DNA from: Pseudoneurospora amorphoporcata
Lineage: Eukaryota > Ascomycota > Sordariomycetes > Sordariales > Sordariaceae
Assembly (NCBI GenBank): GCA_033297205.1
Contig: MU859173.1
Span: 52,177 to 116,176, forward strand
Direction: 5' to 3'
Length of the DNA stretch: 64,000 bases
Shown here: positions 1 through 12,056 of the stretch, piece after piece
Numbering within the stretch: position 1 is the stretch's first letter
Layout of the letters: each line of letters begins with the position of its first letter
The notes under the pieces: generated by a model
The model's database searches: none
What the model was told of the DNA's origin: nothing
The model's input: only the letters and a program-made list of their open reading frames with translations
Program-made: the position numbers and the translations under genes

Positions 1-1145
1 AAGCAAGCCAAAGGAAAGGCATGAGGAAAAAAAGAACACACTCAAGCGGTAGACCCGAAAGCCACAAAAGCGGCTGAACGAAACAAAATAAAACGTACCG
101 ACGCAAAAACCGACGACCACCACCACCACGTTTGCGGATAGCTCATTCACCCAATCGCACAAACGTTATACAAGATAGTAGCCCGCCAATAGCCCGCCTT
201 CCCTTGCATTTGTTTTGTTAAGTTCGGAGTCCGGTCCGAATTACTTTATAACTGCTTTTTCGAAACTAACCGGTGAGATTTCATTATATTCCCGACCTCC
301 CGTAAATATCGATTATTGATTAGAGGTATAGTATCGAAGCATATCGTGAAAAAAGATACCTATCTCGTAGCGCGCTTCATGCCCGCCAGTTTCCTGCCCA
401 GATATCGATCGACCTCCTCGCTGTCGTAGGTATGTTGGAGTAATGGAGTTTCGTCTTGCTTGGCCGCCAAGTCGCTGCTTGTTTGCCAGATACATGTCGA
501 TAATCCCCCGATGACAAGCGCATAAAGTTGGGGGGAAAATGAAATCCATGTTGGGACTTGGGAAGAAGCATGGTGGATGGATGAATCACATAGCGGTACG
601 TTACAAGTTTTCATGACAGATCATAGTGGAACGAACAAGTTTGACGGAAAGCTTTTACATTTTTTTCTATCTTTTCCTACTACATACCATATCATGTGGT
701 GATGGAGGTACCTAGAGGTAGCAACGAGTCCTGCAAAAGCTTCCGTCTTTTTTTTTTTTTTTTTTTTTTTCTTCTTTTTTTTGCGGTTATCCGTGCCCGT
801 TACTCTGCCTTTGTGCACCAGTGTTTGGTTGTTCCTTCTTATTACCTAAACTTGTGCGTTCCCTTGTCCCTTCAACAACTCTGGGAATATCAATAGGCCA
901 AACCCATGGAAAATCCTTTGAGGAATCAATCCCGTCTCTCTATCTAGGTACCTTGTCATTTTTCCCCCTTGAAAACTTTTGCAGTCTTTCTCCGTCAACT
1001 ACTCGTTTTATCTTGGCTGTTCCTCCTCCTCCTCATAGACCCATATTCCCCAAGATGTTTGTTTCTCCCGACCTTATAAAAAGAAGAAAACATGACTGTT
1101 CCATGTGTTAGGTTTGTCAGCTCAGCTTGTTAAACGCCCCTATCA
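1..1145. other. Intergenic, no supported gene
   Basis: I see no convincing coding region here. The stretch contains a long T-run at about 749-770 and scattered short open frames without coding character. Its right part is the downstream flank of the small minus-strand gene that ends at 1146. Confidence 0.6.
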
Positions 1146-1595
1146 TCAGGATAGGTACCTACTCAATATGGCCCCCCCACCGGCCACCAGACACCACAAT
1201 CTGCGCAGACTAGCCGGCTTATCCTGCCTGCAGCGTTCCGCCTCCTCGGCCGCCTTCTTCTTCGCCTCGCGCGTTCCGGCATACGGGTTTATGGGCGAGC
1301 TCTGGTCCGAGATATAGTAAATGTCCGGGGGGCTCTTGAACTCCCAATAGTCGTACTTAGCGTCCATTAGTTCCGGCTTGGCTTCCTCGCGCGTGAGGTG
1401 GATCTCGTTGATGCCCGGCATCATCATCTTTTCGCGGTGCGGGGCGTTGTAGTCGGGGGCTACGGCGCTGCGGTCGCGGCGGCGGTGGGAAGGGGAAGGG
1501 GAGGAGGAGGTCTTTGTGGTTTTGGCGGCGTGAGAGGAAGAAGATGTGGTGGTGGCAGTGGCGGTGGCGGTGATGGCGGTCGAGGTTGCAGACAC
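1146..1595 (-). CDS. Small hypothetical protein (149 aa)
   Basis: A 149-aa reading frame on the minus strand. The first ~35 residues are Ser/Thr/Ala-rich and low-complexity. A more structured middle (from about residue 48) carries the segments MMMPGINEIHLTREEAKPEL and DAKYDYWEFKSPPDIYY, followed by a charged helix (REAKKKAAEEAE). The polar, ordered middle looks coding and does not resemble the surrounding non-coding DNA. I do not recognise the family. No membrane segment or catalytic motif is visible. The N-terminal Ser/Thr-rich stretch could be a transit peptide, but it has few basic residues at the very start. The last ~25 residues may be wrong if an intron near the 3' end was missed. Confidence 0.5.
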   Translation of the reverse strand: MSATSTAITATATATTTSSSSHAAKTTKTSSSPSPSHRRRDRSAVAPDYNAPHREKMMMPGINEIHLTREEAKPELMDAKYDYWEFKSPPDIYYISDQSSPINPYAGTREAKKKAAEEAERCRQDKPASLRRLWCLVAGGGAILSRYLS

Positions 1596-1956
1596 GGAAT
1601 GGGAAGAAGAAGAATGTCAGGGAAAAGAGACTGTAGCCAATGGAATTTGGATTGATTGGATTGGAAGCAGATGATTCTGGAGAGAAAACCAGAACCTCCA
1701 ACGGCCTGGGGAGGCCGGCTTTAAATAAGGTACAGAAAAACCATTCAGAATCTTCCTTCCTATCAGGCTTGTGCAAGTCACTGACTTCCCAATCTAAATC
1801 TATACCTAGCTTCCTCATAAATCTAGTCTTCCTTTCTGACCTCAATAGGCCCCTTCTATCTAATGGATAATACCTTCCTCCCAGAGGCTATCGCGGGGTA
1901 AGTGCCCATGGCCCCGCAAGCCAGGTGCAGGCCTGGGTGCCCTGACAAAGAAGAAC
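1596..1956. other. Short intergenic spacer
   Basis: This is upstream of the small gene (start 1595) and downstream of the large membrane protein gene (stop 1957), both on the minus strand. A CT-rich stretch on the minus strand could be the small gene's promoter/5' UTR. Nothing else is evident. Confidence 0.4.
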
Positions 1957-4900
1957 TTAAGAAGAAGCGCTGGCGGGCTTCAAGTGAGGATGACGTCCCC
2001 ACGGCTTGATAGGCCTACGGCCAGACCTCTTCAATGCATCCTCCACCGTCTCCGTCTCCTTCTCCTTCTCCTTCTCCTTCTCCTTCTTCTCATGAGCATC
2101 ACCCTTATAGCCCCAAACATAATCCAAAAACATTTTCCAAAACTTGGTCAACTGATTGTCCGACAGATTCCATGTCTTATACGAAGCAGTAGCGGCCTTG
2201 TCATCACCATCACCCTCACCATGACCGTCACCATGCTGATGAATCTCCTGCTTCGGCTTCGGTTCATCAGAGTCCAAGCGGGCGGTACGAGTTCCGTTGG
2301 CGTTGTCTCCGTGGTGCTCGTGCTTCAAGTTGTTGTGCTGAACCTCCTCATCATGATAGGCATTATAGCTCTTCTTCTTGCCGTTTTCCTCCTTGCTGCT
2401 ATTGTCTTCCTTGTCCTTCAAGTCTCCTCTACCCTTGCCCTCGTCCTTTCCATGGGGCTTGCCGTATTCGTGCGCAGGGGCATCAGGCTTGCCGTAACCT
2501 TTGCCCTTGGTCTCGCCCTTGCCCTCAGCGTTGTTCTCCTTGGCGTTGAAGTCTTCCTTGCCCTTGCCCTTACCGTTGTTGTCCTTGGCCTTGTGGTCCT
2601 CCTTGGAATAATCTCCCTTGCCCTTGCCCTCGTCCTTTCCATGGGGCTTACCGTGTTCGGGAGCAGCATGCTTGCCGTTATAGCCCTCCTTGGAGTTCTT
2701 CTCCTTGGAGTTGTTATGGGGCTTGCCGTTTTCGTAAGCAGGGGCATCAGGCTTGTCGTGACCTTTGCCCTTGGTCTCGCCCTTGCCCTCAGCGTTGTTC
2801 TCCTTAGCCTTGTGGTCCTCCTTGGAATAATCCTCCTTGCCCTTGCCCTCGTCCTTTCCATGGGACTTGCCGTTTTCGTGAGCAGGGGCATTAAGCTTGC
2901 CGGTGTCTTCCTTGAGGTTATTCTCCTTGCCCTTGCCCTCCTTCTTGCCCTCTTCCTTTACACCAGGCTTGTCGTTTTTGTAAGCAGGGGCACCAGGCTT
3001 GCCGTTTTTGTAAACAGGGACATCAAGCTTGCCGTTGTCCTCCTTAGCGTAATTCTCCTTGCCCTTGCCCTTCTCCTCGCCATAGTGCTTATCGTTGCCG
3101 TGAGCAGAATCATCAGGCTTGCCGTGACCCTTGACCTTGGTACCGCTCTTGTCTTCGTTCTTGTCTTTTTTGCCGTAGTCTTCCTTGTCGTTACCCTGTT
3201 TGACATTATCCTCCTTAACCTTGCCCTCACCGTTGTTCTTCTTGGCGTTATAGTCCTCCTTGGCGTGATCCTCCTTGCCCTTGCCCTCGTCCTCTTTCTC
3301 GCCATGGTGCTCGCCGTTGCCATGAGCAGGCGCATCAGGCTTGCCGTGAGCAGGAGCATCAGGCTTGCCTTGAGCATTATCGGGCTTCCCGTCAGGTTGA
3401 TGAGGCCAGTAATGAGGACGATACGGACCATAGTAAGGGTGGCCAGGGGGGCCATAGTAGTTGGAGGCAGCGTGGTGGCTCTCAGTAGTATGACTCCAGA
3501 ACGGAGCACCGTGGTCCTCAGTATAGTGGCTCTCAGCACCGTGGCCGTGGCTCTCAGCACCGTGGCCGTGGCTCTCAGCATCGTGGCTTGGAGCATCGTG
3601 GTTCTCGGCACCGTAGTGGTGGCCGTGGCTCTCAGCACCGTGGCTTGGAGCATCGTGGTTATCAGCACCGTGGTGGCTCTCAGCATTGTGGCTCGGAGCA
3701 GCATGACCAGTAGAAGTGGCACTGGTAGTATGACCAGCAGAAGTGACACTAGTAGCATGACCAGTAGAAGTGACTCTAGTAGTATGACTAGCAGAAGTAA
3801 CACTGGTAGCATGACTAGTAGAAGTGACACTAGCAGCATGACCAGCAGAAGTGACACTAGCAGCATGACCAGCAGAAGTGACACTAGCAGCATGACCAGC
3901 AGAAGTGACACTAGCAATATGACCAGCAGAAGTGACACTAGCAGCATGACCAGCAGAAGCGACACTAGCAGCATGACCAGCAGCAGTGACACTGGTAGCC
4001 TGCCTATGATTCTGGCTCACAGCCTGTGTCTCCTTTGCAAAATGCCCCTGCCGGCCACTCCCGGTAGTAGCACTCCCAGCAGCATGAGCAGTAGAGGTGG
4101 GGGAAGACTCGGACTCAGCATCAAAAGTAGGTTCCGCCGGAGGAGCAAAGAAACGCTTTTTTCCGCCGTGGGGGTAGATAGTTTCCCATTGGTCGTCACC
4201 ACCGGGTGCCGGACCCCAGCCGTACTCGTCGCCGTCGTCCTTCTCGCGGTTTTCAGAACGGCGCCGAATCTTGTAGTGGTCGCCGAAGGGGTAGTAGGTC
4301 TGGTTTTTTTTTGTGCGAGTTTCTGTTAGCGTTCCGTTTTTCTTTGTTCTTGTTTTTTTTCCCAGCATGTGTGTAGGTAACAATCCACTCTTTTCTTTGG
4401 TCTCAACTGTGTCTTTTGTTCACCTAACGGCAGACAGGAAGGACCCTGTGGGAAACCTGAAGCAAAGGACCCGAGGAAAAAGGAAGCCAAAAAAAAAAAA
4501 AAAAAAAAACAAAAAAAAAAAAAAAAAGGAAGAGAAAATTTGGTAGAAGTACTCACCCTGCCATCAGGCATATGGATAGTTCCCTGCACCTTGTGTAGAC
4601 CCTTCGTTCCATAGTTTATTCCCAAATGCAGCGGCGCGGTTGAAGGAGCGGGATTGGTCCTAGTGTGGATCGGTGCCGGCTTTTTCCAGTCACGCTTCGA
4701 CTTATCCTTCTCATTCTTATCGTCATGCTTCTTGTCCTCGTACTTCTTCTCATCATGATTCTTGTCATCATGCTTCTTGCCATCGTGGTTCTTGTCGTCA
4801 TGCTTCTCGTCGTCGTGCTTCTTGTCATCATGCTTCTCGTCATCATGCTTCTTGTCGTCATACTTCTGGTCGTCGTGCTTCTTGTCCTCGTACTTCTTGT

Positions 4901-6404
4901 CCTCGTACTTCTTGTCCTCGTACTTCTTGTCCTCGTACTTCTTATCATCATGGTTCTTGTCGTTATGCTTCTTGTCGTCATGCTCCTTATCGTCATGCAC
5001 CTTGTCATCATGCGTCTTGTCATCATGCTTCTTGTCCTCCGGCCTCTGCCAGCCCACAACCTTTAACCAGAGCTGCTCGTAAACCTTCACAATAGCTTGA
5101 ACAACCGGCGACATTTGCTGATGAGCAGCCTCCAGATCAGGGCGGTGGTAGTGTTCCTCCTTTTTCTCACCCCCAGCCTCCTTCTCCTTCTTCTTCTTCT
5201 CCTTCTTCTTCTCCTCCTGCAACACCTCCTTCCAAATCGTCTTGGGATCAGGAACAGGGTCATGATGCAACTGGTCTCGCTTGGCCTTGACCTTGACCTT
5301 GTGATCCTTATGATAGTCCATGGTCTCTTCCACAAGCTGGGGCGGCAAGATCTTGGGCACCTCCGGCATGTGCGTCTTCTCTTCGAGGACGGTCTTGGTG
5401 ATTTGGACTACACTGTGGAGGGCCTCCTCCTCGGCTTTGTGGAGGAAGTCGTGGCCCCAGCCGGAGGAGGTGTCGGAGTTGCGGGGTTTGAGTAGTTCAT
5501 GTTGGTCGGTGTTGTGGTCGGCTGATGACTCGGACTCGGGCGGCGGGGAAGAGGAAGAGGAAGTGCCAGGCTTGAGGTGGTGGTTAGGGGTGTTGACATT
5601 GACGGCGGCGGCAGTAGCAGCACGACGACGACGATGAGCAGCAGCAGCCCTCGCAACCCGACTCCTCATCGCCCTCTCGTTGATGTCGTGGTTGACGTTG
5701 ACATTGCCGCCCTTGTCCCTCCTACCAACAATCCCAGCCCCCTTCGGCACAGCTTTCCCATTGGTAACATGATACTCCTCCTCATTCTCCTCGTCCTCCT
5801 GGTCCTCCTCGTCCTCCTCCTCCTCGTCCTCCTCCCCGTCTGCCGACTCTCTAGGCGTCATCATACCCCTCTTTTTAGGGCCACCCTTGGACAGCAAAAC
5901 TTGGTCGGTGACGCCGTCAAGTTCTACATGGGCAAGACCTTGATCGGGAACCATAACATCGGCTGCAGCAGCTGCAGCAGCAGCAGGAGGAGCAGGAGCA
6001 GGAGCAGGAGCAGGGCTGGCACCGGCGTCGCGGCCAGCGGGGATGGGGAGAAGCACGAGAGTACAGAAAAAATAAAGAGCTACAATGATCCAAAACGAGC
6101 TTAGGATGACGGACCAAAATGTGACGCAGAACCTAGCCTTGGGGGACAGTCTAGACTTCTTGTTGTTGTTGTCGTCGGCGGCGGCGGCGGCGGCGGCCTC
6201 CGGGTCTGGGTATTGGATCGGGACTTGGGAGACGTCTAGGTCTGGGTATTGGTATTGTCCAGGAACCCGGGTCGTTGGGTGGCGGGTTCCCGGGAGAATG
6301 GTCGGGGGGGTCTTGGGGGGTGTGGGGGGGAACTGGTTGGAGCCGCGAGGGCTGTAGGCTGGTGGGAGGTTTTCATACATTTCGATGGGGTCGTTGGGTG
6401 CCAT
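1957..6404 (-). CDS. Very large repeat-rich single-pass membrane protein (1396 aa, 2 exons)
   Basis: Exon 1 is 6404-4557 and exon 2 is 4299-1957, joined in phase 0 (GTGAGT donor at 4556, branch CGCTAAC about 20 nt before the CAG acceptor). The start MAPNDPIEMYE is chosen because a TATA-like box lies 134 nt upstream. Residues 1-90 are Pro-rich with a PPxY motif (NLPPAYSP). One strongly hydrophobic segment (about 92-119) predicts a single-pass membrane protein. After it come an Asp/Glu stretch, an Arg/Ala stretch, a helix around VVQAIVKVYEQLWLKVVGW, about 20 copies of a KKHDDK/KKYEDK hexad, a block of nonapeptides (HAASVTSAG) from about residue 716, a His-rich ESHGHGA block, then a long Lys/Glu/Gly-rich tail. 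A second Trp-rich helix (FWKMFLDYVWGYKGD) lies near the C-terminus. I do not recognise the family. A PPxY motif could recruit WW-domain proteins such as Rsp5-type ligases (inference). Confidence 0.7.
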
Positions 6405-6536
6405 CGTTCCCCGTTGTGATGTGTGATGATGGTTTGCTTGGTGCAATGTGGTGTGGTGTGGTGTGGTGTGTGGATGGGAGATCTGAGATGAGAGTAGGTT
6501 GTAGAGAGCCCAAATCCGGGGAAGGGGTGGGTGGCA

Positions 6537-6546
6537 CTTATATAAG
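6537..6546 (-). promoter_or_regulatory. TATA-like box upstream of the large membrane protein gene
   Basis: The sequence CTTATATAAG lies 134 nt upstream of the chosen ATG at 6404. The spacing fits a core promoter with a ~100-nt 5' leader and supports this start over the in-frame upstream ATG at 6797. Confidence 0.45.
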
Positions 6547-8418
6547 ACCCAAGAAGAGAAGGAGGCGAAGAAATTCAAGAACAGGAGGGACAGGTGGACT
6601 TTTCTACCACTCTCTCTGCTGCTTGCTCTGCTTGCTCTGCTGCTACCAAGTACCAAGTATGCAACGGGCTTTTGTTGGGGTTTTTCTGTACAGACTTCCG
6701 GAATCATGGTGGAAGAAGACGTATATGCCATGGTAGGAGATGTACATACGTGGCCTTTGTCAGCCTTGTTTATGACTGGATTTCTGGGTTTTACCAAGGC
6801 AAATGCGCGAGTCCATGTCCGTGATATGTGGTATCCATGCCCTTAACTTGGTTACTATGCCGGTGTATTTGATGATTATGACAACGGATACCTATCTGGA
6901 TTACAATATTGTGCTGCCTTGCATACGACAAGGCAACGCTGACTGAAACTCCCTCAAGCTTTGAACCTGGAAGCGGCAAATACCCATCGACCTGGAACTT
7001 TTCCTTCTTTCTTTTCCTGTCGACGTGCGTACATCTCATATCTGCCTGCCTGGCTGCATGTCTGCATACCTACCTCTACCCCCACCTCTCTCTACCTACC
7101 TACCTACCTGCACATCTACTCTGCTCTGCCCTGCTCCATGGAATCCTACAGCCTCAGAAACACCCCCCAAGTTGACAAGTTCCCCAAACTTGGTCATGCC
7201 ATTCATTCCACGACTTCACTACAGCAAGTTGGCAACTCAACTCAACTATTCCGCGGACCATGTCCATCGGGCTTCGGAATCGGAGTTTAGAGCGGAGAGC
7301 ACGCGACATCAGCGGACTTGAAACGGCCTTGTGCAGGCACTGGTTTTTCTGGGCCAAGGTTGGTAGTTATAACCTTGTTGTGGTGGTTTATGTCGACCTT
7401 TGTAGGTACCTTAGTCATCACGGTTGTAAATTGTAATCAGCCGGTCAGCGAGCGAGCGAGCCGGCACATCGACTGTACGTACCCGTGAGGACTACCGTAC
7501 CTACTTATGATGTCAAGATAAGAGAGAACAAACCTATACCTACCATTAAGGGCTCACGAGTCGCCAGTCTTACCAGTCTTACCAATATTAGAGGTAATTG
7601 ACAAACCATAAGTTTATTTCTTGTATTCCGGCGTATATGATATCTCATACTACGATCCACTACGGGCGTCATTGTTCCTTCCATGTAGCATGGCATCCGC
7701 AACCACTGATATACCCAACGCCCTTCAATATCCTCAGAATATATATCCCAATTCCAAAACGCCGTATGCCGATGCATTTTATTTTCTTATACATGACACA
7801 TCCCTCCCAAGTAAGTGACCACCCGAGGGCAATCAATCAATGTACAACTGAGCGTCAGCCAAGACCTCAAAGGAATCGACGGCAGCCACCTGTAACAACT
7901 GATAGAAGCCCGCCATATTTCTCCCAACTGTGCCTACAGCATCCACACACAACTCTCATACCCATGTATTCTTTGGCCGGCTTGTTACCTCAGGTACTCA
8001 ACTCTCCCTGACCACCATTATTAGTTCTTGAATACCATGCTTCTTGACCATGTTGTGCTTCTACCACCACATGGTGTCTCTTCTCTACGTCCTCCCTCAC
8101 CAACGGCGTTGCGTTTCTAACCCCCCCAAGAATGATCCAAACCCGGCCGGCCCGGTCTATGCACCACATTTCCGATCACTGCACGACACTCAACCACCTT
8201 TGATCAGTCCCTTGAACACCAAACCTGATATCATACGATAAGATTCCATCGTAGACTCCAATCAACCATAAATGCGCATGCATAGGTACTTGGTTTTGTC
8301 GGCCGGCTTGATTAGCGCCTTTTGTCAACGCCCCCTCTCATAGCTTCGAGGCAAAAAGTCCCTCTACCGAACTTCACCAAAACCTCTATGTGGTCCATGT
8401 TGTCCATGCTGCTGTCCA

Positions 8419-8420
<2 letters not shown>
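6547..8420. other. Intergenic, no supported gene
   Basis: No frame with coding character was found. The stretch contains repeated TACCTACC words and pyrimidine-rich segments. It separates the large membrane protein gene from the 3' end of the Zn2Cys6 regulator. Confidence 0.5.

Positions 8421-8507
<87 letters not shown>
8421..8507. repeat. (TTG)29 microsatellite
   Basis: There are 29 uninterrupted TTG triplets (CAA on the transcribed minus strand). The array starts one base after the TAG stop codon of the Zn2Cys6 regulator, so it would form the first ~90 nt of that gene's 3' UTR. Confidence 0.95.
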
Positions 8508-8508
<1 letters not shown>

Positions 8509-11500
8509 CTAGTCCATCCACTCTGGTACGAAAAGAGATGCGTAATTTCTCAGATCAAAGATGGATTCAAAGCGCATGACCTGCAAGAAGAACTGGTCAG
8601 CAACCAACGCCAAAACGGGACACAGCGCATAGCAACCAACGTCAAAACGGGATAATGGACACTGGGGGCAAAAGAAACAACTTACCGAATGCTCTTCCCT
8701 CTCTGTCACCCTCTCCAATTCCAAGCTTCTTTCATCGGCGGCCCTGCCCGCCAACGCAGCAGGATCGCCGTCTTGCTGAACCCTTGTCGTCAGAACCTCA
8801 ACAAGCCTATTCAAATCATTCACAATGCGCCTTGTCACTTGCTCTACGTCTTTCCCTTGTTCTTCCTCTTCTCTTTCCATCATGTTTCTCTCTGCCAGAG
8901 AAGTCGAACTCCCCTTCCGCTGCTGCAATTGCGTCTCCAACCTCCTCTGCAAAGCCCTCAGCTCTTCCATGGCCGCCGAGCAAAGCAAGCATATCCAAAC
9001 ACTGGTCCCCGTACCCGCGTTCGCAGTTTGGATTCTGCCAAACGTCCAGTCGACAGCAGAACTGACCAGTTCTAGTAGTTCCTGACTTATTGCTTCATCT
9101 GCTGCCACATCCTGTTCTACGCCACTTCTGTTGCTTGCTGAGGCCGTTGAGGTGGAGCCACCTGGTGGTGAGTTTGCCTCCGAACCCGCTAAACCCGCTG
9201 ACGATGCCCGGTGGTCAAGGTGCCCCTGGCGGTTGATCGGAGGTAGCGGTGTATCATGTTGGGGGCCACTTCGGCTTCGTCGCTTTTGCCACTCCTCCTC
9301 CAACTGCCGTCTTAATTCCACCTGAAAAACCAAAACAGCCGCCATGGCCGTGGCGTGGTACGAAGTTCCGCTTCCGCGGCTTACCAGACTGGTGAAGTCG
9401 TCCATTTGTTGATGTTGCACCGCCCCTCCGCCAGAGCTTCTTCCTGTCACTCTCGCCTTGCCCCAACCAGAAACAACATCCCTGCAGATTGCATTGGCTG
9501 CTGCGCCACAAGATTTCCTCACTTCTGGCATTTCCACCTCGGAGGGCTTTACCAAAGCCAAGTTCAGCCCCAGAAAGAAGCGATTAACCAACATATCCGC
9601 CATTTTAAGCTGAAAAACCGAGATCCGATCTGGCAAGATGCGGGCGCGATCATAGCCGGTTTCAAGGGTGCGCCGTAGTTCATACATTGCATCTCTCAGT
9701 TCGACGCTAAGGGATTCTGTCGTTTGTCCGGATTCGACTGCCGGGGCCTCTGTTTTGGACGAGTTGAGACGAAGCGTGGCGACGTGTTGAGCAACAGTCA
9801 ACCGCACAGAAAACGAGCGGTGTATTGCAAGGAGGACGGTCGTTTGCGTGAAGGTCTTGGATGGACGAGGAACCGGGTTCGGGAGGGCAAGCTGCTCGTC
9901 GTCATAATTCGCCGGCGGGCTGGTATCGAAGTCGGTGACGGAGATACCCGGTGGGAGGCCGGTGTTCAAGCTCGATTGGACCACCAATTCCAAAATGGTG
10001 GCCCATAATCGTCGACACAGTTCGGCTTCGTAGATGGGCGTTGACGCGTGGGGGTCCCGATTAAGGCCTAAACACAAGGCTTCTCGCAGGAGAGAACCAG
10101 CTGAGTTGTAGGTTAGTTCACCCCCACCTCCACCAAATCCGCAGACCTCATTGGCGAGGTGTAAAAGACACATGGTCTGCAAACCGGCGAGCTTCGTCGA
10201 CGGAACCTGGGAAAGCCACGACTGGCCTTCCTGGATCCATCTCTCCTGATGCCTCCGCAACAAACCACCGACATCCTCAAACACCGCCCCGATAGCCATG
10301 CAAAGCTGGAGCTGGATAATGAAGGCTCTTTGGAACTGCTTGTCAAGCCGGCCATCAAAATACTCGCGAAACCGCTTCCAAAAGTCAGGCACGTGCAGGA
10401 TACGGTAGACGCTCTCGAAAGTGCGGAAGTAGGCTTCGGTTAGGCGCTGGGCGTCTTGGCGGTAGGACATGGGGAGGTTGCCGCCGAGGTCGCTGACGCC
10501 CAAGGGGGCGAGGATTCGGGATTGTGATTTCTCGAGTTTTCGGACAAGGCGTGTGCATGTCTTGAGGTTGGACCAGGCATTGTTTTGGTCGTCTTTGCCG
10601 TGAAGGGCTTTGTAGCTGGCCTTGGTGACTAGTGGGAACTGAAGCATCAAGCGATACATATCAGTTTGGAATGCCGTTGTCGTAAAGCAAAAGAAAGTGC
10701 TGGAATGGGGGCTGGAGTGGTACTCACGAGTTGTTTGGCGTGCCAGCCAGTCTTGGGCGCGCCATTCTGAGAGCCAGGTCTGATTTCGAGCAACAGTCCT
10801 CGTCCTGGCGGTAGTTGTGGCTGCTGCTGCTGCTGCTGCTCCTCACGTTCATATTTTTCCACGAGCTGCTGTCGCAACATGAGGTTCTCCCTCCTGAGTG
10901 CCTCGTACTCCATTCCCACATCAGATTGAGCAAGAGGACCACCCGAGTGTTGGGCATGAGAAATCGGACTGAAAGCCGGTGATGCTCCAGGTTCGGTCTC
11001 GGAGGGCGGCAGCTGGGGAGTAGCCGATCTGCCGCCATACGCGCCCGCAGAAACAGACGGGTAGTCGCGCTCGCGATACCGTGCATGGTAGCCATTTCGC
11101 GCGGCGGTCAAGAGAGTCCCCCCTTGCGCGTTCGCCATGCCATCTGGCGCGCCTCTGGCATTCTGGGGAACGGCTAAATAGGTAGGCTCCGGTTCTGGCG
11201 AAGCCTCTCTCGAATCTATCTGTGTCGCTTTGAGAGGCCATGTCTTGTCCTTGGGCAGTCTCTTCTGGTCGTACACGCAAGATCCTCTATGAAACTTGTA
11301 CTTGACGCAGGCTCCGCACGCTGGTCTCTGTTGGTCGCATCTGATCTTGCGCTGCCTGCATGGTACGCATGAGACAGCGGGGCGATTACGTCGTTTTTTA
11401 TTCTCATCTTTCGCATCTTTCGCTCCTTGTTGGGCCCCTTGTTGCCGGCCGGAGGATGGAACAGCGGTGGCTGACGGTATCGCGGTGCTGGACGCTGGCG

Positions 11501-12056
11501 AGGTGGTGGTGATGGGTATGTACGGGTTGTTGTAACTACTCTTCAACAAGGACGCTGGACCGGGGAGGGTGGGTGGTGGTTGCGGGGTGGCATTGAGAGC
11601 AGCAAAAACTGGCGTAGTGGGCGACGGCGTATGTGCGGATGACGACGACGGCTGGTGGAGGACTAGACTTGTCGTCGTCGTCGGTGTTAGTCCGGATACC
11701 GGGGCGGGTTGCCATGGTGTTGATTGTTGATGTGGTGATTGTTGATGATACTGGTCTTGGTAGTGGAAAGATGCAATAGGCGGGAGTTGTGGCGGCGGAG
11801 AGGGTGCTGAAGAGACGTGGAATGCAGGGTTTACAGGGTGTGCCGCTGCAAAGGAATAATGTGCCGGCGGTGTTAACGGATTCAGGTTGAAGTTGATGGT
11901 TGCCGGAGCCGGCGGCGGCGCTGACACGGAGGGCATTGGCGGCATTGGCATGCTAGTAATTGGCGGCAATGGACCCCCCGAATGGCCCGACGACTGCTGT
12001 GCCGCCGGTAGTGCCGGTGCCGGTGTGGATTCGCTTCCATCCATCGGGTCGGCCAT
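8509..12056 (-). CDS. Zn2Cys6 transcription factor with fungal regulatory domain (1117 aa, 3 exons)
   Basis: Exons are 12056-10728, 10638-8686 and 8580-8509. Intron 1 (89 nt) has GTGAGT and a CTGAT branch. Intron 2 (105 nt) has GTAAGT, branch GCTGAC and TTGCAG. Residues 1-220 are Pro/Gln/Ser-rich. A classic binuclear cluster occupies residues 230-260 (C-X2-C-X6-C-X6-C-X2-C-X9-C, starting CVPCRQRKIRC) and is preceded by basic KKRRNRP. A short coiled coil follows (YEALRRENLMLRQQLVEKYE) with a Gln run. Exon 2 carries the helical fungal-specific regulatory domain (around SVYRILHVPDFWKRFREYF and LLREALCLGLNRDPH), which fits Fungal_trans-type regulators. It is predicted to be a nuclear DNA-binding regulator; the target pathway is unknown. 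The neighbours are gene-poor on both sides and give no metabolic cluster hint. Confidence 0.88.
8581..8685 (-). other. Stop-free 3n intron (105 nt) in the Zn2Cys6 regulator
   Basis: The intron has donor GTAAGT, branch GCTGAC and acceptor CTTGCAG. It is 105 nt long and contains no in-frame stop, so retention would add 35 residues without breaking the frame. It contains an internal direct duplication (CGTTTTGACGTTGGTTGCT and CGTTTTGGCGTTGGTTGCT, 13 nt apart). Confidence 0.8.

Noticed and set aside
1984..4329. 781-codon plus-strand open frame opposite the large membrane protein
   Set aside because: It is antisense to in-frame repeats (mostly Leu/Val or Ser/Asp/Thr strings) and has no domain character; the minus-strand frame splices cleanly and has a TM segment and ordered ends.
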